Source: G963662655 sp963666875
GTDB taxonomy: Bacteria > Cloacimonadota > Cloacimonadia > Cloacimonadales > JAIOQZ01
DNA length: 64,000 nucleotides
Direction: 5' to 3'
Assembly: GCA_963666875.2 (NCBI GenBank)
Contig: CAXXPU010000019.1
Span: forward strand, 62,001 to 126,000
Part shown: positions 8,734 to 17,799 of the stretch, in pieces
Position numbering within the stretch: the stretch's first letter is position 1
Layout: every line of letters begins with the position of its first letter
The notes under the pieces: generated by a model
Told to the model about the DNA's origin: nothing
Database searches by the model: none
The model's input: the letters and a program-made list of their open reading frames with translations, nothing else
Made by a program: the position numbers and the translations under genes

Positions 8734-11577
8734 ATGCGACGCTGTGGACTGATGATCCTACTATTGATTGTTGTAGCCGGTCTTCTGGCTGAAAGCGATT
8801 TCCTGTGGCAGGAGAACGGCATTCCGCTGGTTTCGAGCCATGATATTCGATGGGGCGGCAACGCTGTAAACATGCCTGACGGCGGCACAATCGTTGTTTG
8901 GACGGAAATGGTCACGGATAACCATGACATATACGGTATGCGTCTGGATGCCGATGGTCAGATGGTTTGGGATGAGCCACACTTGTTCGTTGACGCCGAG
9001 CTTCCGGTTTTCGACGAGAAGATCGCGCTGTCATCGGATGGTTACATCTTCCTATCATGGTTTACATTCGGTGATTCTCAACTGAACCTGAACAAATACG
9101 ATCTCGAAGCCAACCAGCTTTGGAACGAATGCTACAGCCGAGAAAGTTACCAGGGTTACGATGGCGAGCAGATCAATCGCGACATGGTCCCGGATCAGGA
9201 CGGCGGTGTTTTTCTGTTCTGGAATTTGTCATCGCCCTGCTATGCGATGCACATATCCGAATCAGGCATTCCGTTATGGGACAATGAACTGCACCTCTTC
9301 GAAGGTTACGAGAATTCCTCGATCATGTTCAATATTCTCGCCGATGACGGACAGGGAGGATTCATTGTCGGGACCAGATTCTACATGGGTGACGGATCGT
9401 ACACGTCTCTCCTGCAACGCGTTCTGGCGGATGGTACCTCGGCATGGTGTAACGAAATACCATCATTCAACGATGCGATTCTGAGAAGAACAAGCGATAC
9501 GGAGTTTGCATATCTCACCGTGGAATACAACGATTTACAGCATGTGAATCTCTATCGCATCAACCTCGACGGCGAATTTGTAAACGATGAACCGCTCTTG
9601 ATCGATGATGAAATCACATACAACATCGTGGCCGACCTTACGAGCGACGCCGACGGTAATATTTTCACCGGGTGGACCTATCGGAAGAACGACGAAGACG
9701 GCGTATCGCTCGCGAAAATCACTCCGGATAACGAGATCGCGTGGCAATATGCTTTTATACCGGAAAACGCCGACTACTTCAATTACATGCATGTCGATCT
9801 TGATTCGTCCGGAAATACGTATCAATCGTGGCGCGGCCACTCAAATGGAATCAGTATCCTCAAGCTGAATCCGAACGGGGAATTGTCCTGGAGTGCGCAC
9901 GTAGCCGATGACACCGAAACATATGAGGAATACGTCAACCTCGTCATGGGTGTGGACGACGAAGAGGTATCGCTGTTCTGGGGCGATGTGTCCGAGTCCT
10001 ATGAATCCATAAAAATGCAGAAATACCATGCCGACGGAACTGCCTGTTTCGAAGAAAACGGCAGCGTTCTTCGACAGGGTTGGGACTGTGGTTTGTATAA
10101 TTCCACGATCTCGGAGAGCAGCCCTCCTCAAGAGAACTTCATGTATGGCTGGACGAATTACTACGATGACTCCGGGTATATCCAGACAATCAATCTCAAC
10201 GGGGAATTGGGATTAGAAAATCCCGGTCGAGTAACCCTGACTGGATTGGAATACGACGATGATATCATCTCGATCTACTCCGTAGAGGATAATTACCTGA
10301 TCACCTGGACCGAAAACGAAAACGATCGTGACTACCTGAAGGTCAACCTGTTCGATCAGCAGGGGGATCGGCTGTGGCAGGAGGATCTGGTCGTCAACGA
10401 ATCCGAGTTCTTTGTTTACACCCCGGTAACGGTGCTCCACCAGGGTGAACTGCTGCTCTACTGGATCCCCTACCTTAGTGGTTGGGGAAACGGATTGAAG
10501 GCGCAACGTGTCATTGACGGCGAACTGGCATGGGCCAGCCCGGTCCTTATCGATAACGACCTCACTTCGGAAGTCCTTCGTGCAACTGGAGACTACGTCG
10601 TCTGGAACGATGGTCATTGTCGCACGATGCGGCTCGACGAAAATGGCGATCCCTGCCCCGGATGGGATATCAATGGAAATTTACTGGATACAAACGCCAA
10701 TGTCGATCAATTCTGGTCGAAGAACACGGATGATGGACTGATCATTGTCTGGCGGGACATGAATTCCAGCGAATCCTGGACCAGACTCCAGATTCTTCAC
10801 GAGGACGCCACCACCGAATTCGAGGAATCACTGATTCTCTTCGAAAGCACCTCAACATACCTCGAAAACGTGGCGATCACCGATTGCGGCGTTTTCACGT
10901 TCGACACCGACGATGAAGTTCTGACCGCCAGAGCCTTCGATTTCGACGGGGACTCCCTGTGGGATTCGGAAGTGGAAATCTGCACCGATGCCCGAAGCTT
11001 ATACGACATCGCAACGACTCCGGACGGTGTTCTCCTGTCCTATACAATCTATTATCAGGAAGACCACCACACCGACCTCATGCTTCAGCATATCAATTTC
11101 GACGGTACGATCTGGAACAACCCGATGCTCGTTTGCGATAAACCGGGGTATAGCGTCAACGTCCAGATCAACCCCGCGCCGGATAATAAATACTTCATTA
11201 CCTGGCTCGATTCGAGAGATCTCTTGTCGCAGTACTTTCTCTTCGGACAGCTTCTCCAATTCGATCCGAACGCAACCGATGATCCGACCGACATTCCGGC
11301 ATGGACGCCGAACCTGAGCGTCTATCCGAATCCGTTCAACCCGGAGACGACCGTGCAATTCTCTCTGCCGGGCGATTCGAAGGTCGATCTGCGCGTCTAT
11401 AACGTGAAGGGGCAGCTTGTTCGCACGTTGTGCAACGAAGTGCTTCCATGCGGCAACCACCAGATCGAGTGGAACGGCACGGATAAATCGGATAAAAGCG
11501 TCGCCAGCGGCGTCTATCTGATCAACCTGAATATCGACGGTAAAGACTATCGAAGTAAAGCGCTCCTGCTGAAGTAG
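8734..11577 (+). CDS. Secreted repeat protein with T9SS sorting domain, array paralog 3
   Basis: A 947-residue exported protein. I chose the ATG after GGAGG (8724-8728) rather than the in-frame GTG six bases earlier, which is part of the ribosome site. The signal peptide is LMILLLIVVAGLLAES. The body repeats follow the paralog pattern (ADGQMVWDEP, LNGELGLENPG), and conserved blocks such as VPDQDGG and FHADG-like units occur about once per 50-60 residues. The T9SS domain starts YPNPFNPETTVQFSL at residue 864 and ends YRSKALLLK. Paralog 4 is its closest relative over the whole length including the leader, so these two are the most recent duplication in the array. A terminator follows at 11607. 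Confidence 0.8.
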   Translation: MRRCGLMILLLIVVAGLLAESDFLWQENGIPLVSSHDIRWGGNAVNMPDGGTIVVWTEMVTDNHDIYGMRLDADGQMVWDEPHLFVDAELPVFDEKIALSSDGYIFLSWFTFGDSQLNLNKYDLEANQLWNECYSRESYQGYDGEQINRDMVPDQDGGVFLFWNLSSPCYAMHISESGIPLWDNELHLFEGYENSSIMFNILADDGQGGFIVGTRFYMGDGSYTSLLQRVLADGTSAWCNEIPSFNDAILRRTSDTEFAYLTVEYNDLQHVNLYRINLDGEFVNDEPLLIDDEITYNIVADLTSDADGNIFTGWTYRKNDEDGVSLAKITPDNEIAWQYAFIPENADYFNYMHVDLDSSGNTYQSWRGHSNGISILKLNPNGELSWSAHVADDTETYEEYVNLVMGVDDEEVSLFWGDVSESYESIKMQKYHADGTACFEENGSVLRQGWDCGLYNSTISESSPPQENFMYGWTNYYDDSGYIQTINLNGELGLENPGRVTLTGLEYDDDIISIYSVEDNYLITWTENENDRDYLKVNLFDQQGDRLWQEDLVVNESEFFVYTPVTVLHQGELLLYWIPYLSGWGNGLKAQRVIDGELAWASPVLIDNDLTSEVLRATGDYVVWNDGHCRTMRLDENGDPCPGWDINGNLLDTNANVDQFWSKNTDDGLIIVWRDMNSSESWTRLQILHEDATTEFEESLILFESTSTYLENVAITDCGVFTFDTDDEVLTARAFDFDGDSLWDSEVEICTDARSLYDIATTPDGVLLSYTIYYQEDHHTDLMLQHINFDGTIWNNPMLVCDKPGYSVNVQINPAPDNKYFITWLDSRDLLSQYFLFGQLLQFDPNATDDPTDIPAWTPNLSVYPNPFNPETTVQFSLPGDSKVDLRVYNVKGQLVRTLCNEVLPCGNHQIEWNGTDKSDKSVASGVYLINLNIDGKDYRSKALLLK

Positions 11578-11606
11578 TCGATTGAAAGCAAGCATAATCG
11601 AACAAC

Positions 11607-11634
11607 AAGGCTGGCAATCTCGCCAGCCTTTTAT
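11607..11634 (+). terminator. Rho-independent terminator after paralog 3
   Basis: The stem AAGGCTGGC pairs with GCCAGCCTT across a six-base loop and runs directly into TTTTATAT. It lies 30 bases after the stop of paralog 3, implying that paralog 4 has its own promoter in the following 90 bases. Confidence 0.8.
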
Positions 11635-11727
11635 ATACAATTAATGAATACAGAAACGATTATTCAGGAATAAATCTTGCTTCTATTTTAAGATTGCATT
11701 TAACAAACATTAGAACTGGAGGTGAAT

Positions 11728-14574
11728 ATGCGACGCTATGGATTCTCGATTCTGTTGTTGATTGTTATTATCGGTCTCTTTGCCGAAGGCGATTTCCTGT
11801 GGCAGGACAACGGCATTCCGCTTATCGCGAGTCGCGATGTGCGATGGTACGGCAATTCGGTAGAGCTCCCTGATGGCGGCTCGATTGTCGTCTGGACCGA
11901 GATGATAACAGATAATCATGACCTGTTCGGAATGCGTCTGAATTCGGACGGTCAGATGGTTTGGGATGAGCCACGCTTAATATTTGATGACGAGCTTCCC
12001 ATGTTTGACGAGAAAATCACATTGTCATCAAATGGTTACATCTATATATCGTGGTTTACATGCGGAGATCAAAAACTGAATTTGAATCGATTCGATCTGG
12101 AGGGGAATGCCCTCTGGAATGATTGCTACACACAAAACAGCGATATGGGCTACGAAGATGAGCGGGTCAATCGCGATCTGATCCCGGATCAGGATGGCGG
12201 TGTATATCTGTTCTGGAAAGATGATTGGGCATGCAATGCATCGCGTATCTCCGATAACGGCACTCCGATGTGGGAAAACCCTTTGCAGCTTTTCGACGAA
12301 TACGACAACGCGTCTCTCATGATCAGAAGTGTCACAGATGACGGACAGAACGGCTTCGTTGCTAGTACGTATTATTATGCGGGTAGCGGCAACTATTTAA
12401 ACATTATCGAGCGAGGATTACCGGATGGCAGCTCGGACTGGTGCGTTGAATTGCCACAAGGCTACGACCCGATGATGAAACGTACGTCTGATAACGAATT
12501 GTCCTTCATCTACACGGAAAATGGCGAAAGTAGTATCGATGACATTTACCTCTGCAGGATCAACCTTGACGGTGAATTATTGTATGATGATCCGGTTTTA
12601 CTCGAAGAGGACATTGATTACTGCGTTACATCTGCCATCACCAGCGACGAAGATGGGAACATTTTTGCAGGGTGGTCGTACAGGAAGAATCAGGAAAACA
12701 GCGTATCGATTGCCAAAGTCACGCCAGACAATCAGACATGCTGGCAATACACCTACACGCCTGAAGGTGGGGAATTGAGCTTTGACATGCGAATCGGACT
12801 GGATTCTTCCGGGAATATTTACCAGTCGGGGCTCGGATCGGCGGCATACGGTGTCAACATCCTTAAACTGAATCCGAATGGCGAACTGTGCTGGAGTACG
12901 CAAATTGACGGAAATCCAGAAACTTACGAGGGATATATAAATCTGGTCATGAACGTCGATGACGAGGACGTTACGCTCTACTGGGGAGACCGGAGAAATA
13001 ACCATCAAGCAATCATCCAGCAGAAGTATCATGCCGACGGCACTCCGTATTTCGAAGAAGACGGTGAGGTTGTTCGACAAAGCTGGAATTGCGGGATAGA
13101 TTACTTACGTGTTTCAGACAATGGCGAGCCTCAGGATAACCTCATGTTTACCTGGACGAACGGTTACGACAACTCCAGCTACATGCAACGCGTGGATATC
13201 GATGGCGACCTCGGTTTCGATACTCCCGGTCTGCTGCTCCTCACGCAAATGGATTACTACGATGCCGTCGTATCGGCCTATCTGGTCGGTGACAACTATC
13301 TCACGACTTGGTTCGATTACAGTGAGGATGAGAATCACATGTTCGTTAACATGTTCGATCAACAGGGTAATCGGGTCTGGACGGAGGACCTCGAGATTGT
13401 CTCGAACGGTGTGGTTTACGACATGCCCAAGACTACTTACTATAACGGTGTGCTCAATATTTACTGGCTTTCCTATCCTGACACATGGAGCAATTGTATC
13501 GAAACACAACGTGTCATTGACGGTGAGGTTGTCTGGAGTGATCCGGTGGTTCTGTGCAGTACTCTCGACAACGGCTTTTTCCATATTATCGATGATTACG
13601 TATTCTTCAACTACAACAACGGTACGTATTCTCAGCGTCTCGATAATGATGGCAATCCATGCGAAGGCTGGAATGCAGAAGGTAACCGCCTGGATATATC
13701 AGAACATAACAACCGGCTCTGGACGAGAAAAACGGACAGTGGTCTGGTCATCGTATGGCCCGAATCATTGAACCCAAGAGTCCAGATTCTCCATGAAGAT
13801 GGAACGATGGAGTGGGAGAACAGCCTGAACCTCTTCCCGAACACGATCAATTATATCTACAACATCTCAATTGCAGACAATAGTATCTATGTACTCTATT
13901 ACTATCAGAGCACATCCCTGGTTCAAGCGTTCGATTTCAGCGGATCCGAACTATGGGATGAGCCTGTCGAGTTATTCCCGGATTTCGAGAATATTGGCGA
14001 TGTAGAGATCGTACCGGACGGACTACTGATCACATACACTGTTTATCACTCCCGAAATGATTATCGATATGATCTGCTGGTTCAGCATCTCGATATCTAC
14101 GGGAATTTCTGGGATGAACCGATGACCGCGTGCAACAGCCGTGGGTATCGCTACGATGCAGAGATTATTCCTGCGACGAATAACAGATACTTCATCACCT
14201 GGCTTGACGCGCGCGATGTCAGACCTATGTATAATTTATACGGTCAGTTGCTCGACTACCAGCCTAACACAACCGATGATCCGACCGACATTCCGACCTG
14301 GGCACCGAACCTGAGCGTCTATCCGAATCCGTTCAACCCGGAGACGACCGTGCAATTCTCTCTGCCGGGCGATTCGAAGGTCGATCTGCGCGTCTACAAC
14401 GTGAAGGGGCAGCTTGTTCGCACGTTGTGCAACGAAGTGCTTCCTTGCGGCAACCACCAGATCGAGTGGAATGGCACGGATAAATCGGATAGAAGCGTCG
14501 CCAGCGGCGTCTATCTGATCAACCTGAATATCAACGGTACAGACTATCGAAGCAAAGCGCTGCTTTTGAAATAA
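11728..14574 (+). CDS. Secreted repeat protein with T9SS sorting domain, array paralog 4
   Basis: A 948-residue exported protein, close sister of paralog 3. The start is the ATG after GGAGGTGAAT; the in-frame GTG just upstream lies inside the ribosome site. The leader (CTGGAGGTGAATATGCGACG) is the same as in paralog 3. Signal peptide ILLLIVIIGLFAEG, then FLWQDNGIPLI. The body carries the same spaced W/D-G units and a VPDQDGG-like block (IPDQDGGVYLFW). The sorting domain begins YPNPFNPETTVQFSL at residue 865; the last roughly 300 bases differ from paralog 3 at only about a dozen positions. Exported by inference from the sorting domain; no catalytic motif is seen. Confidence 0.8.
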   Translation: MRRYGFSILLLIVIIGLFAEGDFLWQDNGIPLIASRDVRWYGNSVELPDGGSIVVWTEMITDNHDLFGMRLNSDGQMVWDEPRLIFDDELPMFDEKITLSSNGYIYISWFTCGDQKLNLNRFDLEGNALWNDCYTQNSDMGYEDERVNRDLIPDQDGGVYLFWKDDWACNASRISDNGTPMWENPLQLFDEYDNASLMIRSVTDDGQNGFVASTYYYAGSGNYLNIIERGLPDGSSDWCVELPQGYDPMMKRTSDNELSFIYTENGESSIDDIYLCRINLDGELLYDDPVLLEEDIDYCVTSAITSDEDGNIFAGWSYRKNQENSVSIAKVTPDNQTCWQYTYTPEGGELSFDMRIGLDSSGNIYQSGLGSAAYGVNILKLNPNGELCWSTQIDGNPETYEGYINLVMNVDDEDVTLYWGDRRNNHQAIIQQKYHADGTPYFEEDGEVVRQSWNCGIDYLRVSDNGEPQDNLMFTWTNGYDNSSYMQRVDIDGDLGFDTPGLLLLTQMDYYDAVVSAYLVGDNYLTTWFDYSEDENHMFVNMFDQQGNRVWTEDLEIVSNGVVYDMPKTTYYNGVLNIYWLSYPDTWSNCIETQRVIDGEVVWSDPVVLCSTLDNGFFHIIDDYVFFNYNNGTYSQRLDNDGNPCEGWNAEGNRLDISEHNNRLWTRKTDSGLVIVWPESLNPRVQILHEDGTMEWENSLNLFPNTINYIYNISIADNSIYVLYYYQSTSLVQAFDFSGSELWDEPVELFPDFENIGDVEIVPDGLLITYTVYHSRNDYRYDLLVQHLDIYGNFWDEPMTACNSRGYRYDAEIIPATNNRYFITWLDARDVRPMYNLYGQLLDYQPNTTDDPTDIPTWAPNLSVYPNPFNPETTVQFSLPGDSKVDLRVYNVKGQLVRTLCNEVLPCGNHQIEWNGTDKSDRSVASGVYLINLNINGTDYRSKALLLK

Positions 14575-14604
14575 CCGGCGCAGGAGTCGCTTCTGATACA
14601 TGAA

Positions 14605-17523
14605 ATGATTCGCAACCGAATCGCAATAATACTGTATCTCGTTTTTTGTTCAATGCTTGGAGCGGAAGGCCTCCTCTGGCAGGATGGAGGCGTTCCGCTC
14701 TACACGAACAGCTACATCGAGTACACCGGATCGTGTGTCCAGCATGAAGACGGTGGCTGTATGATCCTGTGGTCGGAGAATATCGCGGGACACAGCGATC
14801 TCTACCTCATGCGATACGACGATTCCGGCAACCAATTGTGGTTTGAGCCTCGTTCCCTCACCGATGACATGTCGAAACCATATTTGCCCCGGATGATTCG
14901 CACGAGCGACGGGAATCTTCTTGCTGCGTGGATAATCTACGATTCCGATTCGAATATGTATTGCACGTCCATGAAGTTCGACTGGGATGCCGCACTTCTC
15001 TGGACTCAACCCGTGATAGCCTCGGTCAATTTCGAGACCAAGTATCCTACTCTCGATTGCATTGCCGATGACCGCGGTGGCGCATACATTCTCTGGACCG
15101 CGATGACGAACAATTTCCATCTTCTGCAACGCGTCAACCACATCGATTCCTGCGGCAATCTGGACTGGCCGGATGGCGCGCTCGACCTCTTCCCGGGTAA
15201 TTACGTTATCAGCGAGGAATTCAACATCTGTTCTGATGGCGAGGGCGGTTTTATCATCTCAAGTGTCCTCGATAACGAAGAGGTTTCTGATTTTCTGATT
15301 GCGATTCAACGCGTCACACCGGAGGGCGATACGCCCTGGGGCGATGAGGGATATATCAATCTGGAAGACAGCACAATCTACTGGAGCACTTTCACGGATA
15401 TCCAACAAGCCGGCGAAAACCAGTTCGCTGTGTTCACGACTTTGAGTGATTCTACAGGCACAGGGTTCCGGATGCGTCGATTGAACCGCGACGGCGAGAT
15501 TCTATCCGACGTACCGTATTATCAGGATTATGCCTTTTCCACGAGCAATCTGTTTCAATCGAAGCTCGACAGTGAGGGTAATCTGCTGCTCGGGTGGATC
15601 GAAGATGTCGGATATTATACCAGCGTTCAGGTCGGGAAAATAACCCCGGACAACGTCTTGCACTGGGTTCCCGAAGATATCGATAATGCGGGGGAATATG
15701 GTAATATACGGAGCATGACGCTTTCGCTCGATGATGACGACATGCTGTATCAGTCGTGGTCCCTGGACGATTACGGCACAAATAACTATACACTCCGCAT
15801 TCAACAGTACGACCACGACGGAAGTCCCTGTTGGGGAAATAACGGAACCATCGTTGTCGATCAGGTTCCTTCTATCGGCGAGTGGTCTCTGATAAGCGGC
15901 AATGACTCGAACACGCTGTTCTGGACGGACACCCGAAACGATTTCGCAAACCTGTTCGAGCAGACATACGACAACATGGGGAATCCGCAGTGGCAGAATG
16001 AAGGCGCTGTCGTCCGACAGGGCTGGGAAAGCACCGTGTATTTCTTGATGAACTCCGATAGTGGAAACGCCGCAGAGAATATCATTTACTTTGCCTGGTA
16101 CAACAACATCGACGGTTGCTGCTACCTTCAAACCGTCGATATGAACGGCGAAGGTCCTCGCGTAGTCATCCACGACAATCCCCGATACACGTACGAAATT
16201 GAAGCCGTCGAGGTCGTCGATCAGGACGCCCTGATCGTCTGGACGCAATACAGCGATTTGATTACCTCCACGCGCGTGAATCGTTTTGATTCGCAGGGGA
16301 ATCGACTCTGGGAAGAGGATCTGGTCGTCATCGAAGACGGTGCCACCAGTACTTTCAATTATTCGAATATCGTAGTGGGCAGATACCTCGACGACCTTAT
16401 GATCGGATGGGAAGAATCGAGATCGCACAATGAGAAGGTGATGTTGCAGCGAGTATCGGACGGACTTCTGGCGTGGAGCGAGCCGGTCCGGATCGGCGAA
16501 GTAGAAGTACAGAATCTGTTTCTGGAGGCGATCGTCGATAATTATGTCGTCTGGCGGGACAACATGTATCGAGTCATGCGAGTTGCGGACGACGGCTCTC
16601 CATGCGAGGGCTGGGAGCAGGCAGGAACCCGGATCGTCAGCATCGATGCGAACCACAACGACTGGCAGTACTTCAATACCGAAGAGGGACTTGTAATTGT
16701 CTGGAAAATGACGAATAACGTTTCGAACACGATCCGGATTCAGTTGGTGTATCGGGATGGTACTACTGAATGGTCCAACAGTCACGCGCTCATCGTCGAA
16801 GAATCACTTGCCAGGCTTCGCGCAACCGTCGAGGGCAAAGAGTTGTATGTCTCCTGGTACAATGGCGATATCAATTTCGAGGCTTTCAGCCTCGGTGGCG
16901 ACCATCTATGGGATTCCAGGATTGTCATCGATGAAGGCTGGGTTATCACCGATTTACAGACAACGACGAACGGACTGCTGATCGCATACTACTATTCCAA
17001 TGGCGGTTACTACAGCAACGATATCGGACTTCAACACCTCTCGATAGACGGCGAATTTTGGAGTGAACCGCTGATCGTCTCCGGTGATCCATACCGGCAG
17101 ATAAATCTCGACATTATTAAGGCAACGGACGACAAATATTTCCTGACATGGATGGACAACCGCGATGGAAACGGCTTGTTTATACCCTACGTACAGCTAT
17201 ACGACCATCAGCCTACCGCGGTCGATGAATCATCAGAAACCCCGCCGTGGAATCCCGATTTACGTATTACACCAAATCCGTTCAACCCCGAGACCGCGAT
17301 TAAGTTCTCGCTGCCGTGCGAATCGGATGTCGATCTGTGCATCTACAACGTCAAAGGACAACTGGTGCGGAAGCTGTTTGACGGACTTCTCCCTGCCGGT
17401 GGGCATGAAATCTCCTGGGATGGAACCGATTCCAATCGGAAGATCGTCGCGACCGGTGTGTATCTGATCAACCTGAACATCGACGGGAAAAGTTACCGAA
17501 GAAAATCGTTGTTACTGAAATGA
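14605..17523 (+). CDS. Secreted repeat protein with divergent T9SS sorting domain, array paralog 5
   Basis: A 972-residue exported protein 30 bases after paralog 4. The ribosome site is poor (CAGGAG is 18 bases away), and a tiny out-of-frame ATG-AAA-TGA overlaps the start, so translation may depend on coupling. Signal peptide IAIILYLVFCSMLGAEG. The repeats resemble paralog 1 (MRYDDSGNQLWFEPR, VTPEGDTPWGDEGY). The sorting domain is the most diverged of the five: residues 889-895 read TPNPFNP instead of YPNPFNP, followed by ETAIKFSL and the end RRKSLLLK. It lacks the near-identical 3' segment shared by the 1-2 and 3-4 pairs and so may be the oldest lineage in the array. Function unknown. Confidence 0.78.
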   Translation: MIRNRIAIILYLVFCSMLGAEGLLWQDGGVPLYTNSYIEYTGSCVQHEDGGCMILWSENIAGHSDLYLMRYDDSGNQLWFEPRSLTDDMSKPYLPRMIRTSDGNLLAAWIIYDSDSNMYCTSMKFDWDAALLWTQPVIASVNFETKYPTLDCIADDRGGAYILWTAMTNNFHLLQRVNHIDSCGNLDWPDGALDLFPGNYVISEEFNICSDGEGGFIISSVLDNEEVSDFLIAIQRVTPEGDTPWGDEGYINLEDSTIYWSTFTDIQQAGENQFAVFTTLSDSTGTGFRMRRLNRDGEILSDVPYYQDYAFSTSNLFQSKLDSEGNLLLGWIEDVGYYTSVQVGKITPDNVLHWVPEDIDNAGEYGNIRSMTLSLDDDDMLYQSWSLDDYGTNNYTLRIQQYDHDGSPCWGNNGTIVVDQVPSIGEWSLISGNDSNTLFWTDTRNDFANLFEQTYDNMGNPQWQNEGAVVRQGWESTVYFLMNSDSGNAAENIIYFAWYNNIDGCCYLQTVDMNGEGPRVVIHDNPRYTYEIEAVEVVDQDALIVWTQYSDLITSTRVNRFDSQGNRLWEEDLVVIEDGATSTFNYSNIVVGRYLDDLMIGWEESRSHNEKVMLQRVSDGLLAWSEPVRIGEVEVQNLFLEAIVDNYVVWRDNMYRVMRVADDGSPCEGWEQAGTRIVSIDANHNDWQYFNTEEGLVIVWKMTNNVSNTIRIQLVYRDGTTEWSNSHALIVEESLARLRATVEGKELYVSWYNGDINFEAFSLGGDHLWDSRIVIDEGWVITDLQTTTNGLLIAYYYSNGGYYSNDIGLQHLSIDGEFWSEPLIVSGDPYRQINLDIIKATDDKYFLTWMDNRDGNGLFIPYVQLYDHQPTAVDESSETPPWNPDLRITPNPFNPETAIKFSLPCESDVDLCIYNVKGQLVRKLFDGLLPAGGHEISWDGTDSNRKIVATGVYLINLNIDGKSYRRKSLLLK

Positions 17524-17554
17524 CGAGCGTTGTTTTCGACAACATGGTCTTTCC

Positions 17555-17667
17555 AGAGATAACCCCCCTTTATCCCCCCTTGTCAGGGGGGTGAGAGAAC
17601 GATCAGACTTGGGATTCGATCACTTTCTCACCCCCCTGACAAGGGGGGATAAAGGGGGGTTATCTCT
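17555..17667. repeat. Complete G/C-run palindromic repeat (family A)
   Basis: Two arms of about 43 bases (17555-17598 and 17624-17667) are almost perfect reverse complements, each carrying C-runs around TTTATC and TTGTCA. The loop is about 26 bases. No reading frame is present. Related half copies lie at 1182-1222 and 38179-38210. It follows the last paralog and could terminate or protect its transcript, but the shared sequence at other sites points to a dispersed element. Confidence 0.88.
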
Positions 17668-17727
17668 TATGGAAACTGCCTCAACAATGCCAACAGAAAC
17701 ATAAACACGAAACTACATCCCATTTGA

Positions 17728-17755
17728 TTGACAGATTTCCATCCACGGTTATATT
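17728..17755 (+). promoter_or_regulatory. Sigma70-type promoter for the cyclase gene
   Basis: TTGACA (17728-17733), a 16-base spacer and TATATT (17750-17755). Transcription would begin near 17762, about 38 bases before the ATG at 17800, which argues against the longer open frame starting inside the -35 box. Confidence 0.6.
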
Positions 17756-17799
17756 TGCTTATCTCTACATTTCGATCACGTAAAAATACGGAGCGATCT

